This document shows positions 6,878 through 15,238 of a stretch of DNA of 37,140 bases, piece after piece. The notes below the pieces were generated by a model. That model did not search any database. It saw only the letters and a program-made list of their open reading frames with translations, and was not told where the DNA came from. Numbering within the stretch: position 1 is the stretch's first letter; each line of letters begins with the position of its first letter. Origin of the DNA: Mycobacterium sp. (lineage in GTDB: Bacteria > Actinomycetota > Actinomycetes > Mycobacteriales > Mycobacteriaceae). Made by a program: the position numbers and the translations under genes. Location: NCBI GenBank assembly GCA_020438865.1, contig JAGQTU010000036.1:1-37140 (forward strand), written 5' to 3'.

Positions 6878-7902
6878 CGCTCTCCGTCCATAATCGCCAG
6901 TGCCCGCTCGAACAGTCGCACCGTCGCGATGTGCAACCGATCGCCAATCTCCTTGGGCGCCAGGCCCGCAGCGGCCCGCGCGTTCGAGCCCTCCAGGATG
7001 ATGCCCAGCTTGAAGCAGGCCAACACCGTGTACCAGTCGATGTGGGTCAGGTCGCGGGTGGTGTTCTGCGCGTACCGGGCCACCAACTCGTCCGGGGTGG
7101 CCAGGTTCCCCGCGTCCATCAGCACGTTGGTCAGCACCGAGTCGTGGCCGGGGTCATACCAGGTGGCCAGCATCCAGCCCAGGTCCAGCAACGGGTCACC
7201 GATGGTGCACATCTCCCAGTCGACGATCGCCACCACCTCGGGGCCGGTGGGGGAGAACATCACGTTCGCGGCGTGGTAGTCGCCGTGCATGATCCCCGGC
7301 GTCCACGTTGCGGGCTGGTTCCGCTGCAGCCACGTCGCCACCGCCGCCACGTCCCCGATGTCGGGTCCCGGGTAGGCCTCGATACCGTTGTAGGACTCCA
7401 ACTCCGAAAGCCAGCGCGGCACTTGGCGATCCAGGAACCCCTCGGCCTTGCCGAAGTCGGCGAGGCCGACCGCGACGTGGTCGACGGCGCCCAGCCGGGC
7501 CACCGCGTCGGCCATCGACAGGCCCATCTCGTGACGGATGCCGGCATCGCCGGCGTGCAGCGCCGGCAGCCCGGAACCGGCGTTGAAGCCGTCGACCGGC
7601 TCCATCAAATAGAAGACCGCGTCGCCGAGCACCGACGTGTCCTCGCACACCGCGATCAGCCGCGGATGCGGAACGTCGGTGCCGGCCAGCGCGTGCAGCA
7701 CCTTGGTCTCGCGCAGGATCACCTTGTTGCTGACCGGACGCAGATGCTCGGGCCCGCGCCGGAAGACGTACTCGCGGCCGGACCGGGTGAACCGCAACAT
7801 GATGTTCTGGGTGCCGCCGACGATCGCGGAGACGTTCGCCACCGGGCCCTCACCCAGACCCTGCTCCGACATCCAGGCGGCCACCGAGGTCAGGTACTCC
7901 AC
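6874..7902 (-). CDS. APH-fold phosphotransferase (LvaA/ACAD11-kinase-like), module A
   Basis: A 342-residue protein of the aminoglycoside phosphotransferase superfamily. The catalytic loop is HGDYHAAN (His206-Asn213) and the metal-binding Asp is in VDWE (Asp228); the N-lobe has IVGGTQN in place of a glycine-rich loop. True drug kinases are rarely coupled to acyl-CoA dehydrogenases, whereas LvaA and the ACAD10/11 N-terminal domains phosphorylate the 4-hydroxyl of 4-hydroxyacyl-CoA. The gene overlaps the acyl-CoA dehydrogenase by 4 nt and begins with GTG 10 nt after the ThrE-like gene. A TACGGT hexamer at 7916-7921 could give an internal start with a leader of about 7 nt. Often annotated as 'FadE36-like' or 'phosphotransferase family protein'. 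Substrate inferred. Confidence 0.85.
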   Translation of the reverse strand: MEYLTSVAAWMSEQGLGEGPVANVSAIVGGTQNIMLRFTRSGREYVFRRGPEHLRPVSNKVILRETKVLHALAGTDVPHPRLIAVCEDTSVLGDAVFYLMEPVDGFNAGSGLPALHAGDAGIRHEMGLSMADAVARLGAVDHVAVGLADFGKAEGFLDRQVPRWLSELESYNGIEAYPGPDIGDVAAVATWLQRNQPATWTPGIMHGDYHAANVMFSPTGPEVVAIVDWEMCTIGDPLLDLGWMLATWYDPGHDSVLTNVLMDAGNLATPDELVARYAQNTTRDLTHIDWYTVLACFKLGIILEGSNARAAAGLAPKEIGDRLHIATVRLFERALAIMDGER

Positions 7903-7912
7903 GCCGGTGAAG

Positions 7913-9229
7913 CTACCGTACGGTTGGTTGGGCCAGTCCCTTCGGCCACGGCAACCGGGCGTCGATGGTGTGGAAGACGCTCCACCCGACCACCGTGCCC
8001 AGCGCGATCGACAGGATCGCCGCCCCGGTGGCGCCCAGGCTGGACACCCCGATGTTGCCCCCGGACGCCGCCTGGCTCACCGATTCGAAACTCAGCGCGC
8101 CCGGCACCAGCGACCAGAACGCCGAGAGCATCATCACGATGGCCGACGGCGCGGTCTTCACCCGCGCAGCCACCATAGAGAAGGGCACCACCAGGATGGC
8201 GCCGACGAATCCGGAGTGCGCCGCCGACATCGCCGTCCCGGCGAGGCTCTGCCCGACCAGGGCGACCGCGATCGCCGCGATGATCCACGGCAGTGACCGC
8301 CGGGGTGCGGACAGATAGATGTTGAGCCCGATGGCGACCACGACGATCGCGACGTACAGCGACCAGGCGCCCATCTGCGCCGACGGGCTCTGTGGGTAGA
8401 CCTCACCGGCGATCTCCACCCCCAGGGCGACCCCGAACACCAACAGCGCCAGCTGCGCCAGCCCGTAGACCAGCCGACTGGCGCCCGAAATGATCTGGGA
8501 CGCCGCCAGTTCCATGGCGCCGATGGTCAGCGCCATCCCGGGAAGGGTGGCCACCAGCGGGGGAGCGATCACCCGCAGCAGCCCGTCGTGGGCGGTGTCG
8601 GCGACGAACCAGGTGGCCAGCGCGGTGACGATGGTCGCCGACAGCGTCGGCAGCATCGGGTTCAGGCCGGGGAATGGCCGGCCCAGCTGCACGATGCCGC
8701 CGACCACCAGCCCGAGGAACAGATAGCCGGGCAACGACGCCCAGGTCGGATTGATCACCATGCCGAATCCCACTGTCGTGACGGCATATCCGATGGTGGT
8801 GAGGACCGGCCCGAACCGGGGCCGCAGGGTGCGGGCCGCCTCGATGGCGGCGATGGCGTCGGCGGGCGTGATGGCGCCCACGGCGGCCAGGCTGGCGATG
8901 TCGTCGATGCGACCGGCCATGTCGAGTTGCAGCGACGCGTGGGTCGACCCGTCGACCTCGTAACCGACGCTACCCACCTGGATCATCAACATCGTCGGCA
9001 GCACCACCACCCGAACCGGTTCGGTGGTGTACTGCGCGGCGATCTGCAACAGCCGGCCTTCCACCAACTGGGTCGGCTGCTCCACCTCCACCAGCGCGAT
9101 GCCGATCTCCCGCAGCATCGCGGCGACGTCGGCCTGGTCGTGGGTGTCCGGCGGGGCGAGCGGTTCGGGTGGTGTCTTGCGGATCGCATTGAAGACCCGC
9201 AGCCGGCGCGCGCGTCGTTTCTCGTTCAT
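7913..9229 (-). CDS. ThrE-family threonine/serine exporter-like membrane protein
   Basis: A 438-residue protein. The N-terminal soluble part (about residues 30-130) contains the ThrE-1 features VEVEQPTQLVEGRLLQIA and VVVLPTMLMIQVG. It is followed by about ten hydrophobic segments including GYAVTTVGFGMVINP and a second half with the ThrE-2-like FVGAILVVPFSMVAARVKTAPSA. The family exports threonine and serine in Corynebacterium; substrate here is unproven. It sits upstream of the kinase/dehydrogenase/SDR genes with a 10-nt gap, so it may be co-transcribed, though its role in that pathway is unclear. Upstream of the ATG a CATGAT hexamer lies at the right distance for a leaderless start but lacks the first T. 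Confidence 0.82.
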   Translation of the reverse strand: MNEKRRARRLRVFNAIRKTPPEPLAPPDTHDQADVAAMLREIGIALVEVEQPTQLVEGRLLQIAAQYTTEPVRVVVLPTMLMIQVGSVGYEVDGSTHASLQLDMAGRIDDIASLAAVGAITPADAIAAIEAARTLRPRFGPVLTTIGYAVTTVGFGMVINPTWASLPGYLFLGLVVGGIVQLGRPFPGLNPMLPTLSATIVTALATWFVADTAHDGLLRVIAPPLVATLPGMALTIGAMELAASQIISGASRLVYGLAQLALLVFGVALGVEIAGEVYPQSPSAQMGAWSLYVAIVVVAIGLNIYLSAPRRSLPWIIAAIAVALVGQSLAGTAMSAAHSGFVGAILVVPFSMVAARVKTAPSAIVMMLSAFWSLVPGALSFESVSQAASGGNIGVSSLGATGAAILSIALGTVVGWSVFHTIDARLPWPKGLAQPTVR

Positions 9230-9283
9230 ACCGGCATCATGGCGCAGCGCCGGGGTCAGGTGTCGACAGCTACGCCGGCTTTT

Positions 9284-9676
9284 TCACCCCGTGGGTCGGG
9301 CCGGCGGCGCGGCCGCGGGCTGCCGCTGGCGGGCCCCCTGCCGGGTCGCCTGCCACGGCCAGTAGCCGGTCACCTCGAGTTGCAGCGACCAGCTCAGGAA
9401 CGTTCGGATCAGGACGATGCCGCCCAGTACCGCGACGCTACGGGCGTCCGGGGTCACCGCGACGGTCCGGATGATGTCGGCGGCGACCAGGAACTCGAGG
9501 CCGAGCAGGATCGAGCGGCCGAGGCGTTCCCGGAACGCCCGGTACGGGTCGCCGATCCGCCGGCGCAGCAGCGGCACCACGCTGGCGGCGGAGATCAGCG
9601 CGCCGATGGCGATCACCGCGACGCCGATGATGTCGATCGACTTGCCGGTCGTCTCGATGACCTCGAAGAAGCTCAC
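9284..9676 (-). CDS. DUF1622 membrane protein
   Basis: A 130-residue protein with three likely membrane segments: IDIIGVAVIAIGALISAASVV near the N-terminus, LGRSILLGLEFLVAADIIRTV in the middle, and ARSVAVLGGIVLIRTFLSWSL. The pattern FRERLGRSILLGLEFLVAADII with a later VLIRTFLSWSLQLE is typical of DUF1622, small membrane proteins of unknown function. The C-terminus is a basic Pro/Ala-rich tail. The frame is open much further upstream (to 9850), but GTG 9676 is favoured: a TACAAT box places transcription start exactly on this codon, and the upstream extension is not family-like. It diverges from tcrX across 124 bp. Confidence 0.75.
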   Translation of the reverse strand: MSFFEVIETTGKSIDIIGVAVIAIGALISAASVVPLLRRRIGDPYRAFRERLGRSILLGLEFLVAADIIRTVAVTPDARSVAVLGGIVLIRTFLSWSLQLEVTGYWPWQATRQGARQRQPAAAPPARPTG

Positions 9677-9682
9677 CGCCGA

Positions 9683-9688
9683 ATTGTA
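9683..9688 (-). promoter_or_regulatory. -10 box TACAAT for the DUF1622 gene (leaderless)
   Basis: TACAAT on the minus strand ends 7 nt from GTG 9676, predicting that the transcript starts with the G of the start codon. It decides the short start over the long open frame. Confidence 0.55.
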
Positions 9689-9788
9689 GGAATGCCCGCC
9701 GCCGGTGCGCGGGTATTGGCCGGGTTGGCGCCGGGGACTTTCACAGCCGGCACATAGGAAAGGCACAGGTTCGCCCCATCGGCACTCC

Positions 9789-9794
9789 CATACT
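9789..9794 (+). promoter_or_regulatory. Possible -10 box CATACT for tcrX
   Basis: CATACT ends 7 nt from ATG 9801, the leaderless distance, but the first T of TANNNT is C. Just upstream, GGCAC recurs at 9749, 9762 and 9781; such direct repeats could bind an OmpR-type regulator. A weak GGAG also lies before the ATG, so a leadered transcript is possible. Confidence 0.3.
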
Positions 9795-9800
9795 GGAGCC

Positions 9801-10535
9801 ATGAGCCCCTCAGCGGCCGAGCGCGTCGTCATGCGCCGGGCCGACGGCAACCCGATCAGCGTGCTCGTCGTCGACGACGAGTCGGTGCTCGCCGAGATGG
9901 TGTCGATGGCCCTGCGCTACGAGGGCTGGAACATCGCCACCGCCGCCGACGGCGCCGCGGCGATCGCGGCCGCCCGCGCCGAGCGCCCCGACGTGGTGGT
10001 GCTCGACGTCATGCTGCCCGACATGAGCGGGCTGGACGTGCTGCGCAGGCTGCGCGAGCAGCATCCGCACCTGCCGGTGCTGCTGCTCACCGCCAAGGAC
10101 GCCGTCGAGGACCGGATCGCCGGGTTGACCGCGGGCGGTGACGACTACGTCACCAAGCCGTTCTCCATCGAGGAGGTGGTGCTGCGGCTGCGGGCGCTGT
10201 TGCGTCGCACCGGAGTGACCACCGTGGACAGCGGAGCCCAGATCGTGGTGGGCGACCTGGTGCTCGACGAGGACAGCCACGAGGTGACCCGCGCCGGCGA
10301 GCCGGTCGTGCTGACCTCCACCGAGTTCGAGCTGTTGCGGTTCATGATGCGCAACCCCAAGCGGGTGCTGTCCAAGGCCCAGATCCTGGACCGGGTCTGG
10401 AGCTACGACTTCGGCGGCCGGTCCAACATCGTCGAGCTCTACATCTCGTATCTGCGCAAGAAGATCGACAGCGGGCACGAACCGATGATCCACACGTTGC
10501 GCGGTGCCGGGTATGTCCTCAAACCTGCGAGCTAG
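9801..10535 (+). CDS. tcrX: OmpR/PhoB-type response regulator, TcrX-like
   Basis: A 244-residue two-domain regulator. The receiver domain has Asp25-Asp26, the phosphoacceptor Asp69 in VVVLDVMLPD, Thr97 and Lys119 in VTKPFS. The C-terminal winged-helix domain has LTSTEFELLRFMM, the recognition helix region RSNIVELYISYLRKKID and a terminal IHTLRGAGYVLKPA. It resembles M. tuberculosis TcrX (Rv3765c) from memory, and the wider gene order agrees. It overlaps the sensor kinase gene by 23 nt, so the two form an operon. ATG 9801 is preferred over the open upstream frame and over ATG 9831. The two glycosyltransferase genes downstream may be targets or part of the same transcription unit. Confidence 0.88.
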   Translation: MSPSAAERVVMRRADGNPISVLVVDDESVLAEMVSMALRYEGWNIATAADGAAAIAAARAERPDVVVLDVMLPDMSGLDVLRRLREQHPHLPVLLLTAKDAVEDRIAGLTAGGDDYVTKPFSIEEVVLRLRALLRRTGVTTVDSGAQIVVGDLVLDEDSHEVTRAGEPVVLTSTEFELLRFMMRNPKRVLSKAQILDRVWSYDFGGRSNIVELYISYLRKKIDSGHEPMIHTLRGAGYVLKPAS

Positions 10536-12051
10536 CACCTGGTCGCTGCGGGCGCGACTGCTCATCGGTCAGGTGCTGCTGTTGGCGGCGGTATGCGTGG
10601 GCATCGCGGCGATCACCGAACTCGCACTGCACCAATACCTTTACGGCCAGCTCGACGACCAACTGCGGGAGAGCGCGCACCGCGCGGCGATGATGTACGG
10701 CGACCTCCCGCCGCCACCGCCGCCACCCTGGCGGGACAACCGACCGCCGATGCTCACGCCGCTTCCAAGGCCCGGCCCCGGCCCGGCCTTCCTGGACGCA
10801 CCCGGCCAGCCGATCGGGCTGGTCGCCGCCGTCGTCGACCACGGTCGCACCATCAACGCCGGTGTGCTGACCGCCGGCGGGGTGCGCACCGCGGTATCGC
10901 CAACGGCGGCAGGGCAATTGGCGGCGGTCATCGGTAAGGGTCATCCGGTGACGCGGCGGCTCGACGGGCTCGGCCGCTACCGGCTGCTGGCCCTGCAGAG
11001 CAGGCGCACCGGCCACACCCTGGTGATCGGGTTGAGCACCGGCGACGTCGACGAGACGTTGCTTCGGGTGGCGCTGATCTTCGCGGTGGTCACCGCGGCC
11101 GCGCTGGCGGTGGCCACCACGGTCGGTGTGCTGATCATCCGGCGGGCGCTGGCACCGCTGAACCGGGTCGCGGCCACCGCGGGTGAGGTGGCCAACCTGC
11201 CACTGGACCGTGGCGAGGTGGCGCTGCCGGTGCGGGTCGCCGAACCGGACGCCAACCCGCACACTGAGGTGGGGCGCCTGGGTCTGGCGCTCAACCGGAT
11301 GCTCGACCACATCGCGGCCGCGCTGTCCACCCGGCAGGCCAGCGAGATCCGGGTGCGGCAATTCGTCGCCGACGCCAGCCACGAGCTTCGCACCCCGCTG
11401 GCCGCCATTCGCGGCTACACCGAACTCGCCCAACGGAAACGGGCCGAAGTGCCCGACGACGTGGCTCATGCGGTGGGGCGGGTCGAGTCGGAGGCCGAGC
11501 GGATGACCCACCTGGTGGAGGACCTGCTGCTGCTGGCGCGCTTGGACTCCGGGCGGCCGCTGGAACGGCAGCCGGTGGATCTGTCCCGGCTGTGCGCCGA
11601 CGTCGTCAGCGACGCCCACGCCGCCGGACCGGATCACCAGTGGAACCTCGACGTGCCCGCCGACCCGCTGTACGTGACGGGCGATGACGCCCGCCTGCAC
11701 CAGGTGGTCGCCAACCTGCTGGGCAACGCGCGCACGCACACCCCGCCCGGCACCGCCGTTACGCTCTCGCTCACCGCCGAGGACGGCACCGCAGTCCTGC
11801 GGGTGGTCGACAACGGGCCGGGCATCCCCGCCGAGCTCCAGTCGGAGGTCTTCGAACGGTTCGTGCGTGGGGACAGCTCCCGTTCGCGCCACGCCGGCTC
11901 CACCGGTCTGGGGCTGGCCATCGTCTCGGCGGTGGTCCGGGCCCACGACGGCACGATCGGGTTGCGCAGCGTGCCGGGGCACACGGAGTTCACCGTGCGG
12001 CTGCCCAGCGCACGCACCGCGTCATCGGCCGCACTCACAGCCGGGGCATAG
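10513..12051 (+). CDS. tcrY: Sensor histidine kinase, TcrY-like
   Basis: A 512-residue membrane kinase. The N-terminus has a first membrane helix (LLIGQVLLLAAVCVGIAAI), an extracytoplasmic sensor region with a proline-rich stretch (PPPPPPPW, then several PxP motifs), and a second helix (VALIFAVVTAAALAVATTVGV) followed by a HAMP domain. The HisKA motif is FVADASHELRTPLAAIRGY with His290. The ATPase domain shows an N-box NLLGNARTHT, VVDNGPGIP and GSTGLGLAIV. It would phosphorylate the partner regulator encoded upstream, with which it overlaps. M. tuberculosis TcrY is about 475 residues from memory; the polyproline sensor insert here may account for the extra length. The signal is unknown. Confidence 0.88.
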   Translation: MSSNLRASTWSLRARLLIGQVLLLAAVCVGIAAITELALHQYLYGQLDDQLRESAHRAAMMYGDLPPPPPPPWRDNRPPMLTPLPRPGPGPAFLDAPGQPIGLVAAVVDHGRTINAGVLTAGGVRTAVSPTAAGQLAAVIGKGHPVTRRLDGLGRYRLLALQSRRTGHTLVIGLSTGDVDETLLRVALIFAVVTAAALAVATTVGVLIIRRALAPLNRVAATAGEVANLPLDRGEVALPVRVAEPDANPHTEVGRLGLALNRMLDHIAAALSTRQASEIRVRQFVADASHELRTPLAAIRGYTELAQRKRAEVPDDVAHAVGRVESEAERMTHLVEDLLLLARLDSGRPLERQPVDLSRLCADVVSDAHAAGPDHQWNLDVPADPLYVTGDDARLHQVVANLLGNARTHTPPGTAVTLSLTAEDGTAVLRVVDNGPGIPAELQSEVFERFVRGDSSRSRHAGSTGLGLAIVSAVVRAHDGTIGLRSVPGHTEFTVRLPSARTASSAALTAGA

Positions 12052-12095
12052 CAAGCACCCATACCGGCCACACCCAGGTCATCGACCATCGAGTC

Positions 12096-13334
12096 ATGAC
12101 CATCACCGACCTACCCGCGGTGCGATTCCGCAACGCCGCCCGCGTCGCCGCCAAGCACGGGGTTCCGGTGCTCGACGTCGTGGTGCCGGTGTACAACGAG
12201 GAGGCCGTGCTGGCCGGTTCGGTGCATCGGCTGCACCGCTATCTGCGGGACAACTTCACCGTCTCGTTCCGGATCACCATCGCCGACAACGCCAGCGCGG
12301 ACGCCACCCCGGTGATCGCCGCCGGCCTGGCCGACGAGCTGCCCGAGGTTTGCGTGGTGCGCCTCGAGGAGCGGGGACGGGGCCGGGCGCTGCACGCGGT
12401 GTGGACCGCCTCCGACTCCCCGGTGCTGGCCTACATGGACGTCGACCTGTCCACCGATCTGGCGGCGCTGGCGCCGTTGGTGGCGCCGCTGGTGTCCGGG
12501 CACTCCGACCTCGCGATCGGCACCCGGCTGGGCCGCGGCTCGCGGGTGGTGCGGGGAACCAGGCGGGAGGTGATCTCCCGCTGCTACAACCTGATCCTGC
12601 GCTCGACGCTGGCGGCCAGGTTCAGCGACGCCCAGTGCGGATTCAAGGCGATCCGCGCCGACGTCGCCCGGCGGCTGTTGCCGCACGTCACCGATACCGG
12701 CTGGTTCTTCGACACCGAACTGCTGGTGCTGGCCCAGCGCAGTGGGTTGCGCATCCACGAGGTGCCCGTCGACTGGGTCGACGACCCCGACAGCCGGGTC
12801 GACATCGTCGCCACCGCCATCGCCGATCTGAAGGGAATTGCGCGCTTGCTCAAGGGATTCGGCACCGGTGCGATTCCGGCACAGGCGATCGGGGCACAGT
12901 TCGGCGACCGGGCGGGCGCACCGCGCTCGCTGCTCAACCAGAGTGTGCGGTTCGCCGCCATCGGCATCGCCAGCACGCTGGCCTACCTCGCGCTGTTCCT
13001 GTTGCTGCGCCCGATCGGCGCGCAGGGCGCCAATCTGGCCGCCCTGCTACTGACGGCGATCGCCAACACCGCGGCCAACCGGCGGTTCACCTTCGGTGTG
13101 CGGGGGCGGGCCGGGGTGGCGCGCCACCAGTTCGAGGGCCTGATCGTATTCGGCATCGGTCTGGCGCTGACCAGTGGCGCGCTGGCCGTGCTGCACCACA
13201 TCGCCGAACCGTCGCGCCTGGTCGAACTGCTGGGCCTGACGCTGGCCAACCTGATGGCCACCGCCGTCCGTTTCGTCCTCCTGCGCGGCTGGGTGTTCCA
13301 CCCCCGTCGCACGATCACCGAAGGTGGGAAATGA
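12096..13334 (+). CDS. GT2 glycosyltransferase fused to a GtrA membrane domain
   Basis: A 412-residue bifunctional protein. Residues about 25-260 form a family 2 glycosyltransferase: VVVPVYNEEAVL at the nucleotide-sugar site, Asp115-x-Asp117 in AYMDVDLSTD for metal, and DAQCGFKA plus GWFFDTELL typical of dolichyl-phosphate mannose synthase-like enzymes. Residues about 270-405 form a GtrA domain with four hydrophobic helices (starting LLNQSVRFAAIGIAS, with ANRRFTF). Such proteins make and flip a polyprenyl-phosphate sugar. The stop overlaps the ATG of the ArnT-like gene, so the lipid-linked sugar made here is probably the donor for that enzyme. It lies 44 nt after tcrY on the same strand. Confidence 0.88.
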   Translation: MTITDLPAVRFRNAARVAAKHGVPVLDVVVPVYNEEAVLAGSVHRLHRYLRDNFTVSFRITIADNASADATPVIAAGLADELPEVCVVRLEERGRGRALHAVWTASDSPVLAYMDVDLSTDLAALAPLVAPLVSGHSDLAIGTRLGRGSRVVRGTRREVISRCYNLILRSTLAARFSDAQCGFKAIRADVARRLLPHVTDTGWFFDTELLVLAQRSGLRIHEVPVDWVDDPDSRVDIVATAIADLKGIARLLKGFGTGAIPAQAIGAQFGDRAGAPRSLLNQSVRFAAIGIASTLAYLALFLLLRPIGAQGANLAALLLTAIANTAANRRFTFGVRGRAGVARHQFEGLIVFGIGLALTSGALAVLHHIAEPSRLVELLGLTLANLMATAVRFVLLRGWVFHPRRTITEGGK

Positions 13335-15235
13335 CCGTCCTCGAAGAACGCCCCGCCCCGGTCGCGCGGACCGGCGCCGAACCGACCGACCCGGTCCGGC
13401 CCCGCTGGGCCCGGCCCGCCCTGTGGGCGCTGCTCGCCGCGACGACGGTGCTGTACCTGTGGGGTCTGGGCTCGGCCGGGTGGGCCAACGAGTTCTACGC
13501 CGCCGCAGTGCAGGCCGGCACCCAGAACTGGACGGCGCTGCTGTTCGGCTCACTGGACCCCGGTAACGCGATCACCGTCGACAAACCGCCGGCGGCGATG
13601 TGGGTGATGGGGCTGTCGGGCCGGATCTTCGGTTTCAACTCCTGGTCCATGCTGGCGCCGCAGGCGCTGATGGGGGTGGCGGCGGTGGCATTGCTCTACG
13701 GCGGGGTGCGCCGGGTCGGCGGCTACGGGGCCGGGCTACTCGCCGGGGCGGTGCTGGCGCTGACCCCCGTGGCGGCCTTGATGTTTCGGTTCAACAACCC
13801 CGACGCGCTGCTGGTGCTGCTGCTGGTGGCCGCCGGCTACTGTGTGGTGCGGGCGCTGGACGGCGCCTCGACGCGCTGGATCGCGCTGGCTGGTGTGGCG
13901 CTCGGATTCGCGTTCCTGGCGAAGCTGATGCAGGCTATGGTCGTCGCCCCCGCGTTTGCACTGGTCGTCCTGGTAGCGGTCAGCGGAACGTTGCGGCAGC
14001 GGTTGCGCGATCTGCTGGTCGGCCTGCTCGCCATGGTGCTCACCGCCGGCTGGTACCTGGCGCTGGTGAGCCTGTGGCCCAGCACATCTCGGCCCTATAT
14101 CGGCGGTTCGACCGACAACAGCCTGCTGCAATTGGCGCTGGGATACAACGGGCTGGGGCGGGTGTTCGGCGGCGAGGGCAACCATCACGGGCCCGGCGGT
14201 GCGATGCACGGACCGGCCGGCGGCCCCCCGATGGGTGGCTCGCCGATGTTCGGCGGATCGGCCGGCATCACCCGGATGTTCGGCGCGGCGGTGGGCACCG
14301 AGATCTCCTGGCTGCTGCCCGCCGCCCTGATCGGTTTGGCCGCCGCGCTGTGGCTGACCCGACGCGGCCCGCGCACCGACCGGACCCGCGCCGCGCTGCT
14401 GCTCTGGGGCGGCTGGCTGGTCGTCACGGCGCTGGTGTTCAGCTTCATGAGGGGCATCTTCCATCCCTACTACACCGTGGCGCTGGCGCCCGCCGTCGCC
14501 GCAGTGGTCGCGATGAGTACCCGAGAGCTGTGGCGCGACGGGGGGATTGCCGCCCGCGGTGTGCTCGCCGCCATGCTCGCGGTCACCGGGGTGTGGAACT
14601 TCGCCCTGCTGGGCCGGACACCGGAGTGGTTGCCGTGGCTGCGCTGGGTGCTGTTGGTGGGTGCGGTGATCGGCGCCGCGGCCCTGCTCGGCTTCGCGCA
14701 TCGCCCCGGCCGGGTCGCCGTGGCCGTGGCGGCGGCCGGCCTGGTGATCGGACTGGGTGGCAGCGCCGCCTACACCATCGACACCGTGGTGTCCGGACAC
14801 AGCGGGCCGATGCCGACCTCCGGGCCGCACCGAGCCGACATGATGCCGTTCGGGCCTGGCTGGACCGCAGCACCCAAGACCAACCCGTCGGACAACGGGG
14901 GTTTGCAGGACCTGCTGAAGCAGGCCGACAACCGTTGGGCGGCAGCCACGGTCGGCTCCCACACCGCGGGCAGCCTCGAGTTGAGCACCGGGGCGTCGGT
15001 GATGGCGATCGGCGGGTTCAGCGGCGGCGACAACTCACCCACGCTGGTGCAGTTCCAGCAGTACGTCGCCGAGGGGCAGGTCCACTATTTCGTCGTCGGC
15101 GCCGGCCCCGGCGGCCACCGCGGGCCGGCCGAGGATTCCGGGAGTGCCTCCGCGATCACCCGGTGGGTCCAGCGGCATTTCACCGCTCGGAACATCGGCG
15201 GCACCGACGTCTACGACCTGACCGGGGACCGGTGA
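13331..15235 (+). CDS. ArnT/GT39-like membrane glycosyltransferase
   Basis: A 634-residue integral membrane enzyme. After a first helix (ALWALLAATTVLYLWGL) comes the PMT/ArnT signature region WANEFYAAAVQAG and DPGNAITVDKPPAAMWVMGL, in which acidic residues bind metal and the polyprenyl-phosphate donor, followed by about ten more helices. The large C-terminal extracytoplasmic domain has the conserved VGSHTAGSLELSTGASVMAIGGFSG. A loop near 14170-14275 is rich in Gly, His and Met, and a second His/Met-rich loop follows near 14810-14860. It would transfer a sugar from a lipid carrier to an envelope acceptor. ATG 13331 overlaps the previous stop. The same reading frame is open back to 11684, but that part is a shadow of tcrY and the GT2 gene. 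Confidence 0.85.
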   Translation: MTVLEERPAPVARTGAEPTDPVRPRWARPALWALLAATTVLYLWGLGSAGWANEFYAAAVQAGTQNWTALLFGSLDPGNAITVDKPPAAMWVMGLSGRIFGFNSWSMLAPQALMGVAAVALLYGGVRRVGGYGAGLLAGAVLALTPVAALMFRFNNPDALLVLLLVAAGYCVVRALDGASTRWIALAGVALGFAFLAKLMQAMVVAPAFALVVLVAVSGTLRQRLRDLLVGLLAMVLTAGWYLALVSLWPSTSRPYIGGSTDNSLLQLALGYNGLGRVFGGEGNHHGPGGAMHGPAGGPPMGGSPMFGGSAGITRMFGAAVGTEISWLLPAALIGLAAALWLTRRGPRTDRTRAALLLWGGWLVVTALVFSFMRGIFHPYYTVALAPAVAAVVAMSTRELWRDGGIAARGVLAAMLAVTGVWNFALLGRTPEWLPWLRWVLLVGAVIGAAALLGFAHRPGRVAVAVAAAGLVIGLGGSAAYTIDTVVSGHSGPMPTSGPHRADMMPFGPGWTAAPKTNPSDNGGLQDLLKQADNRWAAATVGSHTAGSLELSTGASVMAIGGFSGGDNSPTLVQFQQYVAEGQVHYFVVGAGPGGHRGPAEDSGSASAITRWVQRHFTARNIGGTDVYDLTGDR

Positions 15236-15238
15236 GCT

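Noticed and set aside
5594-7279. Long plus-strand frames opposite the module A acyl-CoA dehydrogenase and kinase (561 and other codon lengths)
   Set aside because: The translations are His/Gln/Arg/Gly-rich mirror products of GC-rich third positions; the minus-strand genes have clear family motifs.
6874-7902. Reading the APH-fold genes as aminoglycoside resistance genes
   Set aside because: They share the fold and HGD motif, but coupling to acyl-CoA dehydrogenases and SDRs argues for acyl-CoA kinases.
9241-9251. GGCGCAGCGCC palindrome upstream of the ThrE-like gene
   Set aside because: Short GC-only palindromes are frequent in this DNA, and no regulator or promoter alignment supports it.
11684-13330. 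Plus-strand frame open from 11684 through to 15235 (1183 codons), as if a giant protein
   Set aside because: Its first half is antiparallel-free shadow coding of tcrY and the GT2 gene, Arg/Pro/Ala-rich and family-less. Only the part from ATG 13331 is real.
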